DNA from: Bosea sp. 685
Lineage (GTDB): Bacteria; Pseudomonadota; Alphaproteobacteria; Rhizobiales; Beijerinckiaceae
NCBI RefSeq assembly: GCF_031884435.1
Contig: NZ_CP134779.1
Span: forward strand, 1,054,001-1,118,000
Direction: 5' to 3'
DNA: 64,000 nucleotides
Positions 33,575-42,817 of this stretch are shown here, piece after piece. Numbering within the stretch: the stretch's first letter is position 1; each line of letters opens with the position of its first letter. The translations under genes were made by a program, and so were the position numbers. Under the pieces are notes generated by a model that worked only from the letters and a program-made list of their open reading frames with translations, had not been told where the DNA came from and did not search any database.

Positions 33575-34153
33575 ATGACCAATGCATTCTCCGACAGCGC
33601 CGCCCACAGGAAAGCCGCCCTGCGCGAGGCCGCCCTGGCGCGCCGCGACGCGCTGGAGATCGACGACCGGCTCGAATGGGATCCGGTGATTACCGAGCGG
33701 GTGCTGGCGCTGTCGGCCCTGTCGGGAAATGGCCCGGTCTCGGCCTATTGGCCGATGCGCTCGGAGGCCGATCCGCGCCCGATCCTGGAGGCGCTGCATG
33801 CGCGTGGCATGCCACTCTGCCTGCCCGCCATCGTCTCGGGTGCCATGCTGTTCCGGCGCTGGGCGCCGTGGGAGCCGATCGTGCCGGGCGGTTTCGGGAC
33901 GCTTGTTCCCGAGCCGAGCCGAACCGAGCTCAAGCCGAGGATCCTGCTGGTTCCGCTTGCCGCCTTCGACCGGCGCGGCTTCCGCATCGGCTATGGCAAG
34001 GGCTATTATGATCGGGCGCTGACCGAACTCGGCCCCGTCACGAGCATCGGCATCGCCTATGCCGTACAGGAGATCGAGGCGGTGCCAGACGAGCCGCATG
34101 ATCGCAGGCTCGACTGGGTGGTGACCGAACGGGAAGCGATACACTGCGGTTGA
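33575..34153 (+). CDS. fthC: 5-formyltetrahydrofolate cyclo-ligase
   Basis: The 192-residue product has the family basic N-terminal helix (AAHRKAALREAALARRDAL), PVSAYWPMRSEADPRPIL, and the ATP-binding GYGKGYYDRAL near residue 148 with the preceding LVPLAAFDRRGFRIG. It converts 5-formyl-THF to 5,10-methenyl-THF. The ATG at 33575 is chosen because the longer frame would enter 6S RNA. Coupling to 6S RNA upstream and ymdB downstream is the classic arrangement. Confidence 0.92.
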   Translation: MTNAFSDSAAHRKAALREAALARRDALEIDDRLEWDPVITERVLALSALSGNGPVSAYWPMRSEADPRPILEALHARGMPLCLPAIVSGAMLFRRWAPWEPIVPGGFGTLVPEPSRTELKPRILLVPLAAFDRRGFRIGYGKGYYDRALTELGPVTSIGIAYAVQEIEAVPDEPHDRRLDWVVTEREAIHCG

Positions 34154-34210
34154 TTCTGCCGCGCATTCGCGCGACGGAGGACGCCTCGCAGCCATCCGAG
34201 TTCTCATGCC

Positions 34211-35038
34211 ATGCGTTTTCTCTTCCTCGGCGATATCGTCGGCCGCCCCGGGCGAGTCGCGGTGCAGGAGCGTCTGCCGGCCCTGCGCCAGCGCTGGAGC
34301 CTCGACTGCGTCGTGATCAACGGCGAGAACGCGGCGGGCGGCTTCGGCATCACCGAGGCGATCTGCGACGAACTGCTCGCGGCGGGTGCGGATGCGGTGA
34401 CGCTCGGCAATCATTCCTGGGATCAGCGCGAGGCGCTCGTCTTCATCGAGCGCCAGGACCGGCTGGTGCGTCCCGCAAACTACCCGACGGGTACGCCGGG
34501 GCGCGGCGCGACCGTGATCGAAGCGGCCAATGGTGCGCGGGTGCTCGTCGTCAATGCGATGGGGCGCATCTTCATGGATGCTCTCGACGATCCCTTCGCC
34601 GCTGTGGCGCGGGAGATTTCGGCCTGCCCGCTGGGCGAGGTCGCGGATGCGGTGATCGTCGACTTCCATGCGGAGGCGACGAGCGAGAAGCAGGCGATGG
34701 GCTATTTCCTCGATGGCCGCGCGAGCCTCGTCGTCGGCACCCACACCCATGCGCCGACCGCCGATACGCGCGTGCTGCCTGGCGGTACCGCCTTCCAGTC
34801 CGATGCCGGCATGTGCGGCGACTATGATTCGGTGCTCGGTATGCAGAAGGATGAGCCGATCCGGCGATTCCTGCAGAAGACGCCGGGCGCGCGGCTCGAA
34901 CCCGCCACCGGCGAGGGCACGCTGTCTGGCGTCGCCGTCGAGATCGACGATGCGACGGGGCTGGCGAAGGCGGTCTGGCCGGTCCGGCTGGGCCCGCATT
35001 TGAGCGAAGCGGTGCCTGTCGGCTGGGAGCGCGCCTGA
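34211..35038 (+). CDS. YmdB-family metallophosphoesterase (TIGR00282)
   Basis: The 275-residue protein has metal ligands in MRFLFLGDIVGRPGR, INGENAAGGFG, TLGNHSWDQREAL, VDFHAEATSEKQAMGYFLDGRAS and VVGTHTHAPTADTR, all intact for a binuclear phosphodiesterase. Bacillus YmdB hydrolyses cyclic nucleotides and affects development. It follows fthC by 57 bases on the same strand. Confidence 0.9.
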   Translation: MRFLFLGDIVGRPGRVAVQERLPALRQRWSLDCVVINGENAAGGFGITEAICDELLAAGADAVTLGNHSWDQREALVFIERQDRLVRPANYPTGTPGRGATVIEAANGARVLVVNAMGRIFMDALDDPFAAVAREISACPLGEVADAVIVDFHAEATSEKQAMGYFLDGRASLVVGTHTHAPTADTRVLPGGTAFQSDAGMCGDYDSVLGMQKDEPIRRFLQKTPGARLEPATGEGTLSGVAVEIDDATGLAKAVWPVRLGPHLSEAVPVGWERA

Positions 35039-35049
35039 CCGGCGCTAGA

Positions 35050-35096
35050 GTATCGGCCCGAAAAGTGGGAACCGGTTTTCGGCGACAAGCCGATGC
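35050..35096. repeat. Dispersed AACCGGTTTTC palindrome, short subfamily
   Basis: GTATCGGC and GCCGATGC flank CGAAAAGTGGGAACCGG and TTTTCGGCGACAA. This is the same element as 4205-4251, inverted. It lies 12 bases past the ymdB stop. Confidence 0.8.
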
Positions 35097-35109
35097 AAGA
35101 TCAAAGCTC

Positions 35110-35150
35110 TACAGCATCAGACCGAAGACGATATTCGGTCTGATGCTGTA
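35110..35150. terminator. 17-bp perfect hairpin between convergent genes
   Basis: TACAGCATCAGACCGAA and TTCGGTCTGATGCTGTA pair perfectly around GACGATA. It ends eight bases before the chemoreceptor stop, and no strong T run follows, so it may be a repeat acting as a terminator. Confidence 0.55.
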
Positions 35151-35157
35151 AGCCGCC

Positions 35158-36522
35158 TCAGGCGGCTCGATTGCGCTGCATCAGGTGATCGAAGGCGTCG
35201 GCAAGCGACGCGGCCTTGGCGGCCAATGTGCCGGCGAGGTTGAGCACGTCGCTGACGCTGCTGCCGGCCTCCTGCGCCATCAGGCTGACGCCGCTGACGC
35301 TTTGCGCCACCTCTTCGGTGCTCTGGGCGGCGAGATTGACGCTGCGAGCGATCTCCTGCGTCGCGGCGCGCTGTTCCTCGATGCCGCTGGCGACAGTGGC
35401 CGTGGTCTGGTCCATCTGCCGGACGAAGGAGACGATGCGCTCGATCGCGGCGACGGCTTCATGGGTGGCCAGCTGCATCGAGGGTACCTGGGCCGCAATC
35501 TCGTCGGTCGCCTGCGCGGTGCGGGCGGAGAGCTGCTTCACCTCGGTTGCGACGACCGCGAAGCCGCGCCCGGCCTCACCGGCGCGGGCGGCCTCGATCG
35601 TGGCGTTCAGCGCCAGCATGTTGGTCTGGGCGGCGATGGTGCGGATCATCTCGACGATGGAGCCGATGGTCTGCGCCGAATGCGCCAGGCTCTTGACGAT
35701 GATGTCGGTCTCGAGCGCGGCGGCGTTGGCGTCATGGGCCATGGTGGCGGCGCGAGACACCTCGATCGCGACCTGATCGAGCGAGATCGACAATTCCTCG
35801 GCCGCGCCCGCGACGCTGTGGACATTGGTCGAAGCTGCGTCGGAGGCCTGCGAGGCGACGATTGCCTGGGTGCCGGTATCCTGGACCACGCCGTTCATGG
35901 TCTTGGCCATGGCCTCGACGGTGCCGGCGCCGGAATTCACCGCGCCGACGACCTCGCGCACGGTGACCCCGAAGGCGGCGAATTCGGCAATGACGCGCTC
36001 GCTGCTCTGGCGCTGGACCTCGGCATAGGTTTCCAGCAGCAATTCGAGGTCGAGCTGGGCGGCCTTGTTGAGCGCGGCGCGCAGCGCGATGCGGCGGCGG
36101 AATTCCTTGCGGCGCCAGAAGCCGTTCATCGCCCGCAGCGCGTCGCGGTCGAGGCCCAGCTCGGCGCCGATCCGGTTCGAGACGATGGCGTGGCAGATGA
36201 CGACCGCATAGGCGGGGACGCCGTGATCATGGAAGGCGACGGCGAGGCGATGCGCCGATTCCATGAAGCCGTCGTCGAGTTCGCCCGAAGCCAGCTTGAT
36301 CCAGTGGGCGAGGCGCAGGGCATGCACTTCAGGCAGGCGCAGCGCCCGCGCGGTTTCGGGCCAGGGCTCGAACTGGGGGTGCAGCTCCTCCAGCAGCATG
36401 GGCAGGCGCGTCCTTGCAAACTGCGATTGCTGGTGCAGGAGCTTGAGGTCGAACGGTTCGATCTGGAAGGCGCGGAAGCGCGTCTCCTGTTCGGCGATCG
36501 GGTTGTTGGAAAGGATCGTCAT
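35158..36522 (-). CDS. Globin-coupled soluble chemoreceptor
   Basis: The 454-residue protein has no membrane helix and no HAMP domain. Residues about 15-170 resemble a sensor globin: [18 protein letters not shown] followed by [17 protein letters not shown], where a histidine would bind heme. The rest is a methyl-accepting signalling hairpin with the conserved tip [20 protein letters not shown] and [15 protein letters not shown]. HemAT-type receptors sense oxygen and signal to CheA. The start at ATG 36522 is preferred over GTG 36576, which lacks a ribosome site. No che genes are nearby. Confidence 0.8.
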   Translation of the reverse strand: MTILSNNPIAEQETRFRAFQIEPFDLKLLHQQSQFARTRLPMLLEELHPQFEPWPETARALRLPEVHALRLAHWIKLASGELDDGFMESAHRLAVAFHDHGVPAYAVVICHAIVSNRIGAELGLDRDALRAMNGFWRRKEFRRRIALRAALNKAAQLDLELLLETYAEVQRQSSERVIAEFAAFGVTVREVVGAVNSGAGTVEAMAKTMNGVVQDTGTQAIVASQASDAASTNVHSVAGAAEELSISLDQVAIEVSRAATMAHDANAAALETDIIVKSLAHSAQTIGSIVEMIRTIAAQTNMLALNATIEAARAGEAGRGFAVVATEVKQLSARTAQATDEIAAQVPSMQLATHEAVAAIERIVSFVRQMDQTTATVASGIEEQRAATQEIARSVNLAAQSTEEVAQSVSGVSLMAQEAGSSVSDVLNLAGTLAAKAASLADAFDHLMQRNRAA

Positions 36523-36776
36523 GAAGTCCGGATTCGTCGCGCGCCGCTCGTCGGCGCGCGACGACTCTGGAAGCACATGGCAAATATTGGCTTAACAGAA
36601 CCGCCCGGGCGGGACGATCATGCATAATTGCGGCTCGCTAGGGGCGTTGCGGCGGCTCCTGTCCCGGTGGCTTGCCTGTCGCCGAAGCCGGCGCTTATAA
36701 GGCCGGTCTCCCGCCATGGCCGCCGAAAGACGGGCCAGGCGATGTGCGCAGACGTGACAGCAGAGGCTGAATTGCC

Positions 36777-37526
36777 ATGGCCGGCCATTCCCAGTTCAAG
36801 AACATCATGCACCGCAAGGGCAAGCAGGACGCCGTGCGCGCCAAGCTGTTCTCGAAGCTGGGCCGCGAAATCACCGTCGCCGCCAAGATGGGCATGCCCG
36901 ATCCGAACATGAACCCGCGCCTGCGCATGGCCGTGCTGGCCGCGCGCGCCGAGAACATGCCCAAGGACAATATCCAGCGCGCCATCAACAAGGCGGCCGG
37001 CGGCGAGGGCGACAACTATGACGAGGTCCGTTACGAGGGCTATGGGCCGGGTGGGGCTGCCGTCATCGTCGAGGCGCTGACCGACAACCGCAACCGCACC
37101 GCATCCGCCGTGCGCTCCTACTTCACCAAGTCCGGCGGGGCGATGGGCGAGAGCAACTCCGTCTCGTTCATGTTCAACCGCGTCGGCGAGATCAGCTATC
37201 CGGTTGAGGCGGGCGATGCCGACAAGCTCATGGAAGCGGCAATCGAAGCCGGTGCCGACGACGTCATCAGCGACGAGAACGGCCACACCATCCTGTGCGC
37301 TTTTGATGCGCTGAACGAGGTCTCGAAGGCCCTGGAAGCGGCGCTGGGCGCGCCGGCCTCGGCCAAGCCCGTCTGGCGGCCGACGACATCGGCTCCGCTC
37401 GACGAGGAGAAGGCCGCCTCGATGATGCGTTTGATGGAAGCGCTCGACAATGACGACGACGTCCAGAACGTCTTCGCCAATTTCGAGATCGCCGACGAGG
37501 TGATGGCCAAGCTCGGCGCAGCCTGA
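36777..37526 (+). CDS. yebC: YebC/PmpR/TACO1-family protein
   Basis: The 249-residue protein starts [19 protein letters not shown], a family hallmark, with [27 protein letters not shown] and [18 protein letters not shown]. YebC proteins have been described as DNA-binding regulators and, more recently, as factors relieving ribosome stalling at proline-rich sites. Single gene, divergent from the chemoreceptor; in many relatives it is just upstream of ruvC, and here only a permease gene intervenes. Confidence 0.93.
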   Translation: MAGHSQFKNIMHRKGKQDAVRAKLFSKLGREITVAAKMGMPDPNMNPRLRMAVLAARAENMPKDNIQRAINKAAGGEGDNYDEVRYEGYGPGGAAVIVEALTDNRNRTASAVRSYFTKSGGAMGESNSVSFMFNRVGEISYPVEAGDADKLMEAAIEAGADDVISDENGHTILCAFDALNEVSKALEAALGAPASAKPVWRPTTSAPLDEEKAASMMRLMEALDNDDDVQNVFANFEIADEVMAKLGAA

Positions 37527-37529
37527 GCC

Positions 37530-37617
37530 GTCATTCTCGGGGTTGACCCGAGAATCTCAGGCAGAAAGAGGCTCATTCGGCAAGAGATGCTCGGTGCAAG
37601 CCCGAGCACGACGGGCG
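37530..37617. repeat. REP-like palindrome between convergent genes
   Basis: CCGTCATTCTCGGGGTTG at the left and GCAAGCCCGAGCACGACGG at the right pair imperfectly. It is the same family as the repeat at 8453-8540 and fills the whole gap between yebC and the TauE-like gene. Confidence 0.6.
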
Positions 37618-37621
37618 CGGC

Positions 37622-38401
37622 TCAGCGCCCGATCAGCCCGTCCCATACCGGCAGGCTGACCAGCGCGCTCAGGAAAATGACGAGATAGGCGATGCGGCGG
37701 AACGCGGCGTCTGATGCCAGCCTGAAGCCATGCGTGCCGCCCCAGAGGCCCACGCCATAGACGGCGCAGAGCGGCAGCGCCATCAGCGCGGCCCCGGTCG
37801 TCAGGATGCCGTTCAGCCACAGGATCGTGCCGCTGATCAGTGTCGATATGCCGAAGAAGGTTTGCAGGTTGGCGCGTGTCTTGTGCTTGTCATTGCGCTG
37901 CGCGCCCAGCCAGAACACTGCGAGCGGCATGCCGCCGATGCTCGCCATGCCGTTGAACAACCCCGACAGCACACCGACGCCGAGCGAAAGTGGGATGCCC
38001 GGCCGGCCGTGATAGCGCCAGCCCGAGGCCATCAGCGCGACGGCGGTGAGCACGAGCCCGGCCAGGATCCAGCGCATGGTCTCGCGATCGAGCCAGATCA
38101 GGAGCCAGATGCCGGCCGGCAGCGCCAGCGTGGCGGTGGCGAGCAGCGGCAACACCTCGCGCCATTCGGCGTTCTTGGCGCTGCGCGCCGCCAGCGGCAG
38201 CGCATAGGGCAGGTCGATGAACCAGATCAGCCCCAGCGCCGCGACCGGCCCGAGCACGATGCTCGCCAGCGGCATGAAGACCATGGCGAAGCCGAAGCCG
38301 GTGAAGCCGCGCACGATTCCGCCAAGCGCGGTTGCCGCCAGCAGGATCGTCAGTCCGGAAGCCGAAATTCCGGGAAGGAGCGCGTTCAGGAGATCGTTCA
38401 T
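37622..38401 (-). CDS. TauE/SafE-family membrane permease
   Basis: The 259-residue protein has eight or so membrane helices. The family glycine-rich repeats are ALGGIVRGFTGFGFAMVFMPL near residue 25 and VLSGLFNGMASIGGMPLAVFWL near residue 145, the two-fold pattern of TauE/SafE sulfite or organosulfonate exporters. The start is ATG 38401; the longer frame upstream is not supported. It is divergent from ruvC and convergent with yebC, interrupting the common yebC-ruvC neighbourhood. Confidence 0.85.
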   Translation of the reverse strand: MNDLLNALLPGISASGLTILLAATALGGIVRGFTGFGFAMVFMPLASIVLGPVAALGLIWFIDLPYALPLAARSAKNAEWREVLPLLATATLALPAGIWLLIWLDRETMRWILAGLVLTAVALMASGWRYHGRPGIPLSLGVGVLSGLFNGMASIGGMPLAVFWLGAQRNDKHKTRANLQTFFGISTLISGTILWLNGILTTGAALMALPLCAVYGVGLWGGTHGFRLASDAAFRRIAYLVIFLSALVSLPVWDGLIGR

Positions 38402-38558
38402 CTGCGGAGGGCGAGAGGAGAAGAAAGTTCTCTTCGCACCAACATGGATCTCTGGCTGCGGGCAACCCTTTCCTTGTGATGCGATCGATGCGCGCCGGTC
38501 ATCGATCGTTAGGACGGAGATGGAACAAAGGGTGTCCACAGTTTAGGCTCATCTTCAC

Positions 38559-39074
38559 ATGGCAGCTCCGATTCGCATTCTTGGCCTCGATCCCGGCCTC
38601 CGGAAGACCGGCTGGGGCATCGTCGTTTCGGAAGGCAGCAAGCTCAGCTTCGTCGCCTGCGGCTGTGTCGAGAGTGACGGCACGCTTTCGCTGAGCGAAA
38701 GGCTGCGGCAGCTGCATGAGGGCATCAGCCGCGTGATCGCGACCTGGACGCCTGACGAAGTCGCGGTCGAGGAGACCTTCGTCAACCGCGATCCGCAATC
38801 GGCGCTGAAGCTCGGCCAGGCGCGCGGCATCGCCCTGGTCGTGCCGGCGCTGGCGGGATTGGACGTGGCGGAATATGCGGCCAACCTCGTCAAGAAGACG
38901 GTGGTCGGCGTCGGCCATGCCGACAAGAAGCAGGTCCAGATGATGATCCGCGTGTTGCTGCCGAAGGCGGAGACGAAGTCCGCCGATGCGGCCGATGCGC
39001 TGGCGGTCGCGATTTGTCATGCCCAGCATCGCGGCATGCGAACCCTGGTTGCGCAGATGCGGGCTTCCGCGTGA
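38559..39074 (+). CDS. ruvC: Holliday junction resolvase RuvC
   Basis: The 171-residue nuclease has [15 protein letters not shown] (first catalytic Asp), [23 protein letters not shown] (second acid) and [14 protein letters not shown] (last Asp pair). It cuts Holliday junctions brought by RuvAB. First gene of the ruvC-ruvA-GNAT-ruvB run. Confidence 0.97.
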   Translation: MAAPIRILGLDPGLRKTGWGIVVSEGSKLSFVACGCVESDGTLSLSERLRQLHEGISRVIATWTPDEVAVEETFVNRDPQSALKLGQARGIALVVPALAGLDVAEYAANLVKKTVVGVGHADKKQVQMMIRVLLPKAETKSADAADALAVAICHAQHRGMRTLVAQMRASA

Positions 39075-39116
39075 GGCGCTACAGCTTGTATCCTGCTCTA
39101 AGCGGCGAGGCCTTCG

Positions 39117-39734
39117 ATGATCGGTAAGCTCAAGGGCCTGATCGATTCCTATGGCGAGGATTTCGTCATCCTCGACGTGCAGGGCGTCGGCTATGTCGTG
39201 CAATGTTCGTCGCGGACCCTGCAGCGCCTGCCCAAGCCCGGCGAGGCGGCGGCGCTCTCGATCGAGACGCATGTGCGCGAGGATGCGATCCGGCTCTACG
39301 GTTTCCTGTCCGACAATGAGCGCGACTGGTTCCGGTTGATGCAGATGGTGCAGGGCGTCGGCGCCAAGGTCGCGCTCGCGATCCTGTCGATCCTGGAGCC
39401 CGGCGCGTTGGCGACCGCGATCGCCACCAACGACAAGACGGCCGTGGCGCGCGCTTCCGGCGTCGGGCCCAAGCTCGCCCAGCGCATCTGCGCCGAGCTC
39501 AAGGACAAGGCCCCGGCCTTCGGCCATATCGACCCGGGCGTGGCGCAGCTCGCCGGCGCGCTGGAGGACAGGAAACTGCCGCAGCCGGTCGCGGATGCCG
39601 TCTCGGCGCTGTCCAATCTCGGCTACCCACAGGCGCAGGCCGTGGCGGCCGTGGCGGCGGCGTCGCGGGCGGCGGGCGAGGGGGCCGGCACGGCGCAGCT
39701 CATTAAGCTCGGGCTGAAGGAATTGGCGAAGTGA
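39117..39734 (+). CDS. ruvA: Holliday junction helicase subunit RuvA
   Basis: The 205-residue protein ([20 protein letters not shown]) has the OB-fold domain, two helix-hairpin-helix motifs ([18 protein letters not shown] and [20 protein letters not shown]) and a C-terminal domain III that touches RuvB. It binds four-way junctions as a tetramer. It follows ruvC by 42 bases; its stop overlaps the GTG start of the acetyltransferase gene by four bases. Confidence 0.97.
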   Translation: MIGKLKGLIDSYGEDFVILDVQGVGYVVQCSSRTLQRLPKPGEAAALSIETHVREDAIRLYGFLSDNERDWFRLMQMVQGVGAKVALAILSILEPGALATAIATNDKTAVARASGVGPKLAQRICAELKDKAPAFGHIDPGVAQLAGALEDRKLPQPVADAVSALSNLGYPQAQAVAAVAAASRAAGEGAGTAQLIKLGLKELAK

Positions 39735-40219
39735 GCGCGCCCAGCGCCGGCATCATCCGCGACGTCGAGGACAAGAGCGCGTTCCTGGCGCTGATGATGG
39801 CGAGCTGGGGCTCGCACAGCATGATGATCGGCCTGCATGTCTATGACTGCTCCGAGCTCGATCTGCTCGGTGTCTTCGCGCCGGATGGCGAGGCGATGGC
39901 CTATGCGAGCTGGACCATGCGCGGCGATGTCGCGCTGCTCTGTGCGCTGCATTCCGTCGCTCAGGGACAAGGCGCGGCGATTCAGATTCTCGACGCGGTC
40001 AAGACTGCGGCCAAGGCCAAGGGCGCGGTCAAGCTGCGCGCGATGCTGACCAATGACAACATGCCCGGCCTCGCTTTCTACCAGAAATGCGGCTTTCGCT
40101 TCTCGGCGCTTTATGTCGAGGCGATCGACGCCTATCGCTCGGTGATCCCGACCATCATCAAGACGGGTTATCAGGACCTGCCCGTGCGCGACGCGCTCGA
40201 ATTGGAGATTGAATTGTGA
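39731..40219 (+). CDS. GNAT-like acetyltransferase lodged between ruvA and ruvB
   Basis: The 162-residue product starts with GTG overlapping the ruvA stop and ends overlapping the ruvB GTG start, four bases each side. The fold pattern is GNAT-like: [24 protein letters not shown] (acetyl-CoA-binding turn and helix), [24 protein letters not shown] and the late [14 protein letters not shown]. The pyrophosphate loop (QGQGAA) is a usable Q/RxxGxG/A. Substrate unknown. The double overlap implies expression in step with RuvA and RuvB. Confidence 0.82.
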   Translation: MSAPSAGIIRDVEDKSAFLALMMASWGSHSMMIGLHVYDCSELDLLGVFAPDGEAMAYASWTMRGDVALLCALHSVAQGQGAAIQILDAVKTAAKAKGAVKLRAMLTNDNMPGLAFYQKCGFRFSALYVEAIDAYRSVIPTIIKTGYQDLPVRDALELEIEL

Positions 40220-41268
40220 GCGATGCGCCGCGCCGTCCCGGCCTGATGACCGCCGACCGCCGCGACGACGACAGCGAGAGTTCGCTGCGGCCGCTCTCGC
40301 TTGCCGATTTCACCGGCCAGGCGGCGGCGCGGGCCAATCTCCAGGTCTTCATCAACGCCGCCAAGTCGCGCGGCGACGCGCTCGACCATGTCCTCTTCGT
40401 CGGGCCACCAGGGCTGGGGAAGACCACGTTGGCGCAGATCGTGGCGCGCGAACTCGGTGTCAATTTCCGCTCGACCTCGGGGCCCGTCATCGCCAAGGCC
40501 GGCGATCTCGCGGCGCAGCTCACCAACCTCGAGGAGCGCGACGTGCTCTTCATCGACGAGATTCACCGGCTCAGCCCGGCGGTGGAGGAAATCCTCTATC
40601 CGGCGATGGAGGATTATCAGCTCGATCTGATCATCGGCGAGGGGCCCGCCGCGCGCTCGGTCAAGATCGACCTGCCGAAATTCACCCTGGTCGGCGCCAC
40701 CACCCGGGCCGGCTTGCTGACCACGCCGCTGCGCGACCGCTTCGGCATCCCGATCCGGCTCCAGTTCTACACGGTCGAGGAATTGCAGGGCATCGTCGCG
40801 CGTGGCGCCCGCGTGCTCGGCGTGCCGATGTCCGATGACGGCGCCAACGAGATCGCCAAGCGCTCCCGCGGCACGCCGCGCATCGCCGGGCGCCTGCTCA
40901 GGCGTGTGCGCGACTTCGCCATCGTCGACGGAGACGCCATCGTCACGCGCTCGGTCGCCGACAAGGCGCTGCATCTGCTCGATGTCGATGCGATCGGCCT
41001 TGACCAGATGGACCGCCGCTACCTCACCATGGTTGCGATCAATTTCGGCGGCGGCCCGGTCGGGATCGAGACGATCGCCGCCTCGCTTTCGGAGCCGCGC
41101 GATGCGATCGAGGAGATCATCGAACCCTTCCTGCTGCAGCAGGGTTTTATCCAGCGCACCCCGCGCGGCCGGCTTCTGACGCCGCACGCATTCCGCCATC
41201 TCGGCATGCCGGAGCCCGCGCGCGAGACGGCGCAGTTCGGGCTGTTCGGGGATGGCGAGGAGGAGTGA
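40216..41268 (+). CDS. ruvB: Holliday junction helicase motor RuvB
   Basis: The 350-residue AAA+ motor has [12 protein letters not shown] at the N-terminus, Walker [10 protein letters not shown] near residue 67, Walker [13 protein letters not shown], sensor [19 protein letters not shown] and the C-terminal winged helix [20 protein letters not shown]. Start is GTG 40216 inside the acetyltransferase stop. It drives branch migration with RuvA. Confidence 0.97.
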   Translation: MSDAPRRPGLMTADRRDDDSESSLRPLSLADFTGQAAARANLQVFINAAKSRGDALDHVLFVGPPGLGKTTLAQIVARELGVNFRSTSGPVIAKAGDLAAQLTNLEERDVLFIDEIHRLSPAVEEILYPAMEDYQLDLIIGEGPAARSVKIDLPKFTLVGATTRAGLLTTPLRDRFGIPIRLQFYTVEELQGIVARGARVLGVPMSDDGANEIAKRSRGTPRIAGRLLRRVRDFAIVDGDAIVTRSVADKALHLLDVDAIGLDQMDRRYLTMVAINFGGGPVGIETIAASLSEPRDAIEEIIEPFLLQQGFIQRTPRGRLLTPHAFRHLGMPEPARETAQFGLFGDGEEE

Positions 41269-41819
41269 TGCTGCTGACGATTTGGACGGCCCTGTTTGCG
41301 ATGGTATTGACGCTGCTGCCGGCTGTCGGGGCAGGGGCGGCCTATGCGGCCGAAACCTCGCCCGAAGCCACGGTCCGCGAGGCCTATGCGATCACGATCC
41401 GCGAGCTTGCCGACATCGAGGCCGGCAAGAAGGCCACCCAGCCGCCCTTCCGGCCTCCGCACCGGCAGCGTTTGATGACCAAGGAGCTTTCGGCGCTGTT
41501 CGCGCGCGACGAGCAGTTCATGACGGAAAGCCGAGACCAGGGGCATATGGATTTTGATCCCTTCATCAGCGGGCAGGATGGCGAGGTCAAACAACTGCGC
41601 GTCACGGTTTCCGAGCGTTCGGCGGAGAGCGCCACTGTCTTCGCCGACTTCTTCAGCTTCGGCCCGGTGCGCGTCACCTTTCGGATGAAGCTGGAAGATG
41701 GGCGCTGGCGCATCGACGACATCGTCAACTGGATGGAGGGCAAGGACTACACGGTTCGCAGCCAGCTTTCGCAGCCCTATGACTGCGGCTCCTTCATGAA
41801 AAAGCCCTGCAAGCGGTAG
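41268..41819 (+). CDS. Secreted protein, DUF3828-like
   Basis: The 183-residue product has a signal peptide ([21 protein letters not shown] ... YAAE) and a domain ending FRMKLEDGRWRIDDIVNW, the strand order seen in DUF3828/NTF2-like periplasmic proteins. Two cysteines near the C-terminus (YDCGSFMKKPC) may form a disulfide. The ATG at 41268 shares one base with the ruvB stop (TGATG), so it is co-translated with ruvB. Function unknown. Confidence 0.72.
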   Translation: MLLTIWTALFAMVLTLLPAVGAGAAYAAETSPEATVREAYAITIRELADIEAGKKATQPPFRPPHRQRLMTKELSALFARDEQFMTESRDQGHMDFDPFISGQDGEVKQLRVTVSERSAESATVFADFFSFGPVRVTFRMKLEDGRWRIDDIVNWMEGKDYTVRSQLSQPYDCGSFMKKPCKR

Positions 41820-41908
41820 CGCCAAACCGACCGGTCAATCGCAGGCTCCGGACAGATATAGGCCATAGGCTGCTTCCTTGGGGCAGGTGCGTTGATGGGT
41901 TTGCCTCC

Positions 41909-42817
41909 TCATCTGAGATTGCGCCATCGCTCCCAGGACGTCCGCTGTCGTGGCGGCCAAGCGAGCGCGAAGTCGTCGTCGGCATTGTCGAAATTGGGGC
42001 TGTAGAACGGATCGTTCAGCAATTCGCCGCGCCAGGATGCCTGCATGAAGCGGCATTCGCGGTGGAAGCGGTCTCTTGTGTCCGGCCTATCGTCGGAGGG
42101 GCGCGAGGCGGATTCGAGATGGTGGAGCACGGCATTGGGCGTCCAGACGACGCGCAGGCCGTGCTGGCGGACCTTCATGCACAGGTCGACGTCGTTGAAG
42201 GCGACCTTGAGCCTGGTATCGTCCAGGCCTCCGACAGCCTCATAGACCTCGCGGCGGATCGCCAGGCAGGCTCCGGTGACGGCACCGACGTCCCGGGTCA
42301 GGCCGAGATGGCCGAAATAGCCGGGATCCGTGGCGCTGCGAAACAGGCCGATATGACCGGCGATGCCCGGGCCGCCATCGAAGGAGCCGGCGCCGAGCCT
42401 GACCCCGGCATGCTGAATCTTTCCGTTGCCGTAGAGGAGTTTTGCGCCGACTGCGCCGATATCGGGCCGAATCGCGAGGCTGACGAGCTCGTCGAGCCAG
42501 TTATCGGCGATGACCTCGATGTCGTTGTTGAGCAGGAGCAGGATATCGCCTCGCGCCTGGCGGGCGGCGACATTGTTCAGGGCGGAGTAGTTGAACTCCC
42601 CGTCGATGCGCAGGATGTGCACGCGCTCGTCCCGTTCGAGGGTGTCCAGGAGAGCCAGCGCATCGTCCTCGATGCTGCCATTGTCGACGACGATGATCTC
42701 GAGCGCGGGATAGGCCGTCTTCTGTAGCAGCCCATCCATGCAATTGCGCAGAAGTGCTGCGCGATCACGCGTCGGCACGATCACAGTCACGAGGGGGCCG
42801 GATCTGGAACCGGCCAT
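41909..42817 (-). CDS. Glycosyltransferase family 2, C-terminal half of a frameshifted gene
   Basis: This 302-residue frame contains a full GT-A domain: PLVTVIVPTRDRAALLRNCMD, EIIVVDNGS, LLLLNNDIEVI (DxD-like), AVTGACLAIRREVYEAVGGLDD and FNDVDLCMKVRQHG. It corresponds to the second catalytic domain of the large two-domain GT2 enzymes that elongate surface polysaccharide. The reading joins the upstream frame at a run of five C on the coding strand (42793-42797); one more C would fuse the two halves. Its apparent ATG start has no clear ribosome site. Probably not made as a separate protein. Confidence 0.75.
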   Translation of the reverse strand: MAGSRSGPLVTVIVPTRDRAALLRNCMDGLLQKTAYPALEIIVVDNGSIEDDALALLDTLERDERVHILRIDGEFNYSALNNVAARQARGDILLLLNNDIEVIADNWLDELVSLAIRPDIGAVGAKLLYGNGKIQHAGVRLGAGSFDGGPGIAGHIGLFRSATDPGYFGHLGLTRDVGAVTGACLAIRREVYEAVGGLDDTRLKVAFNDVDLCMKVRQHGLRVVWTPNAVLHHLESASRPSDDRPDTRDRFHRECRFMQASWRGELLNDPFYSPNFDNADDDFALAWPPRQRTSWERWRNLR

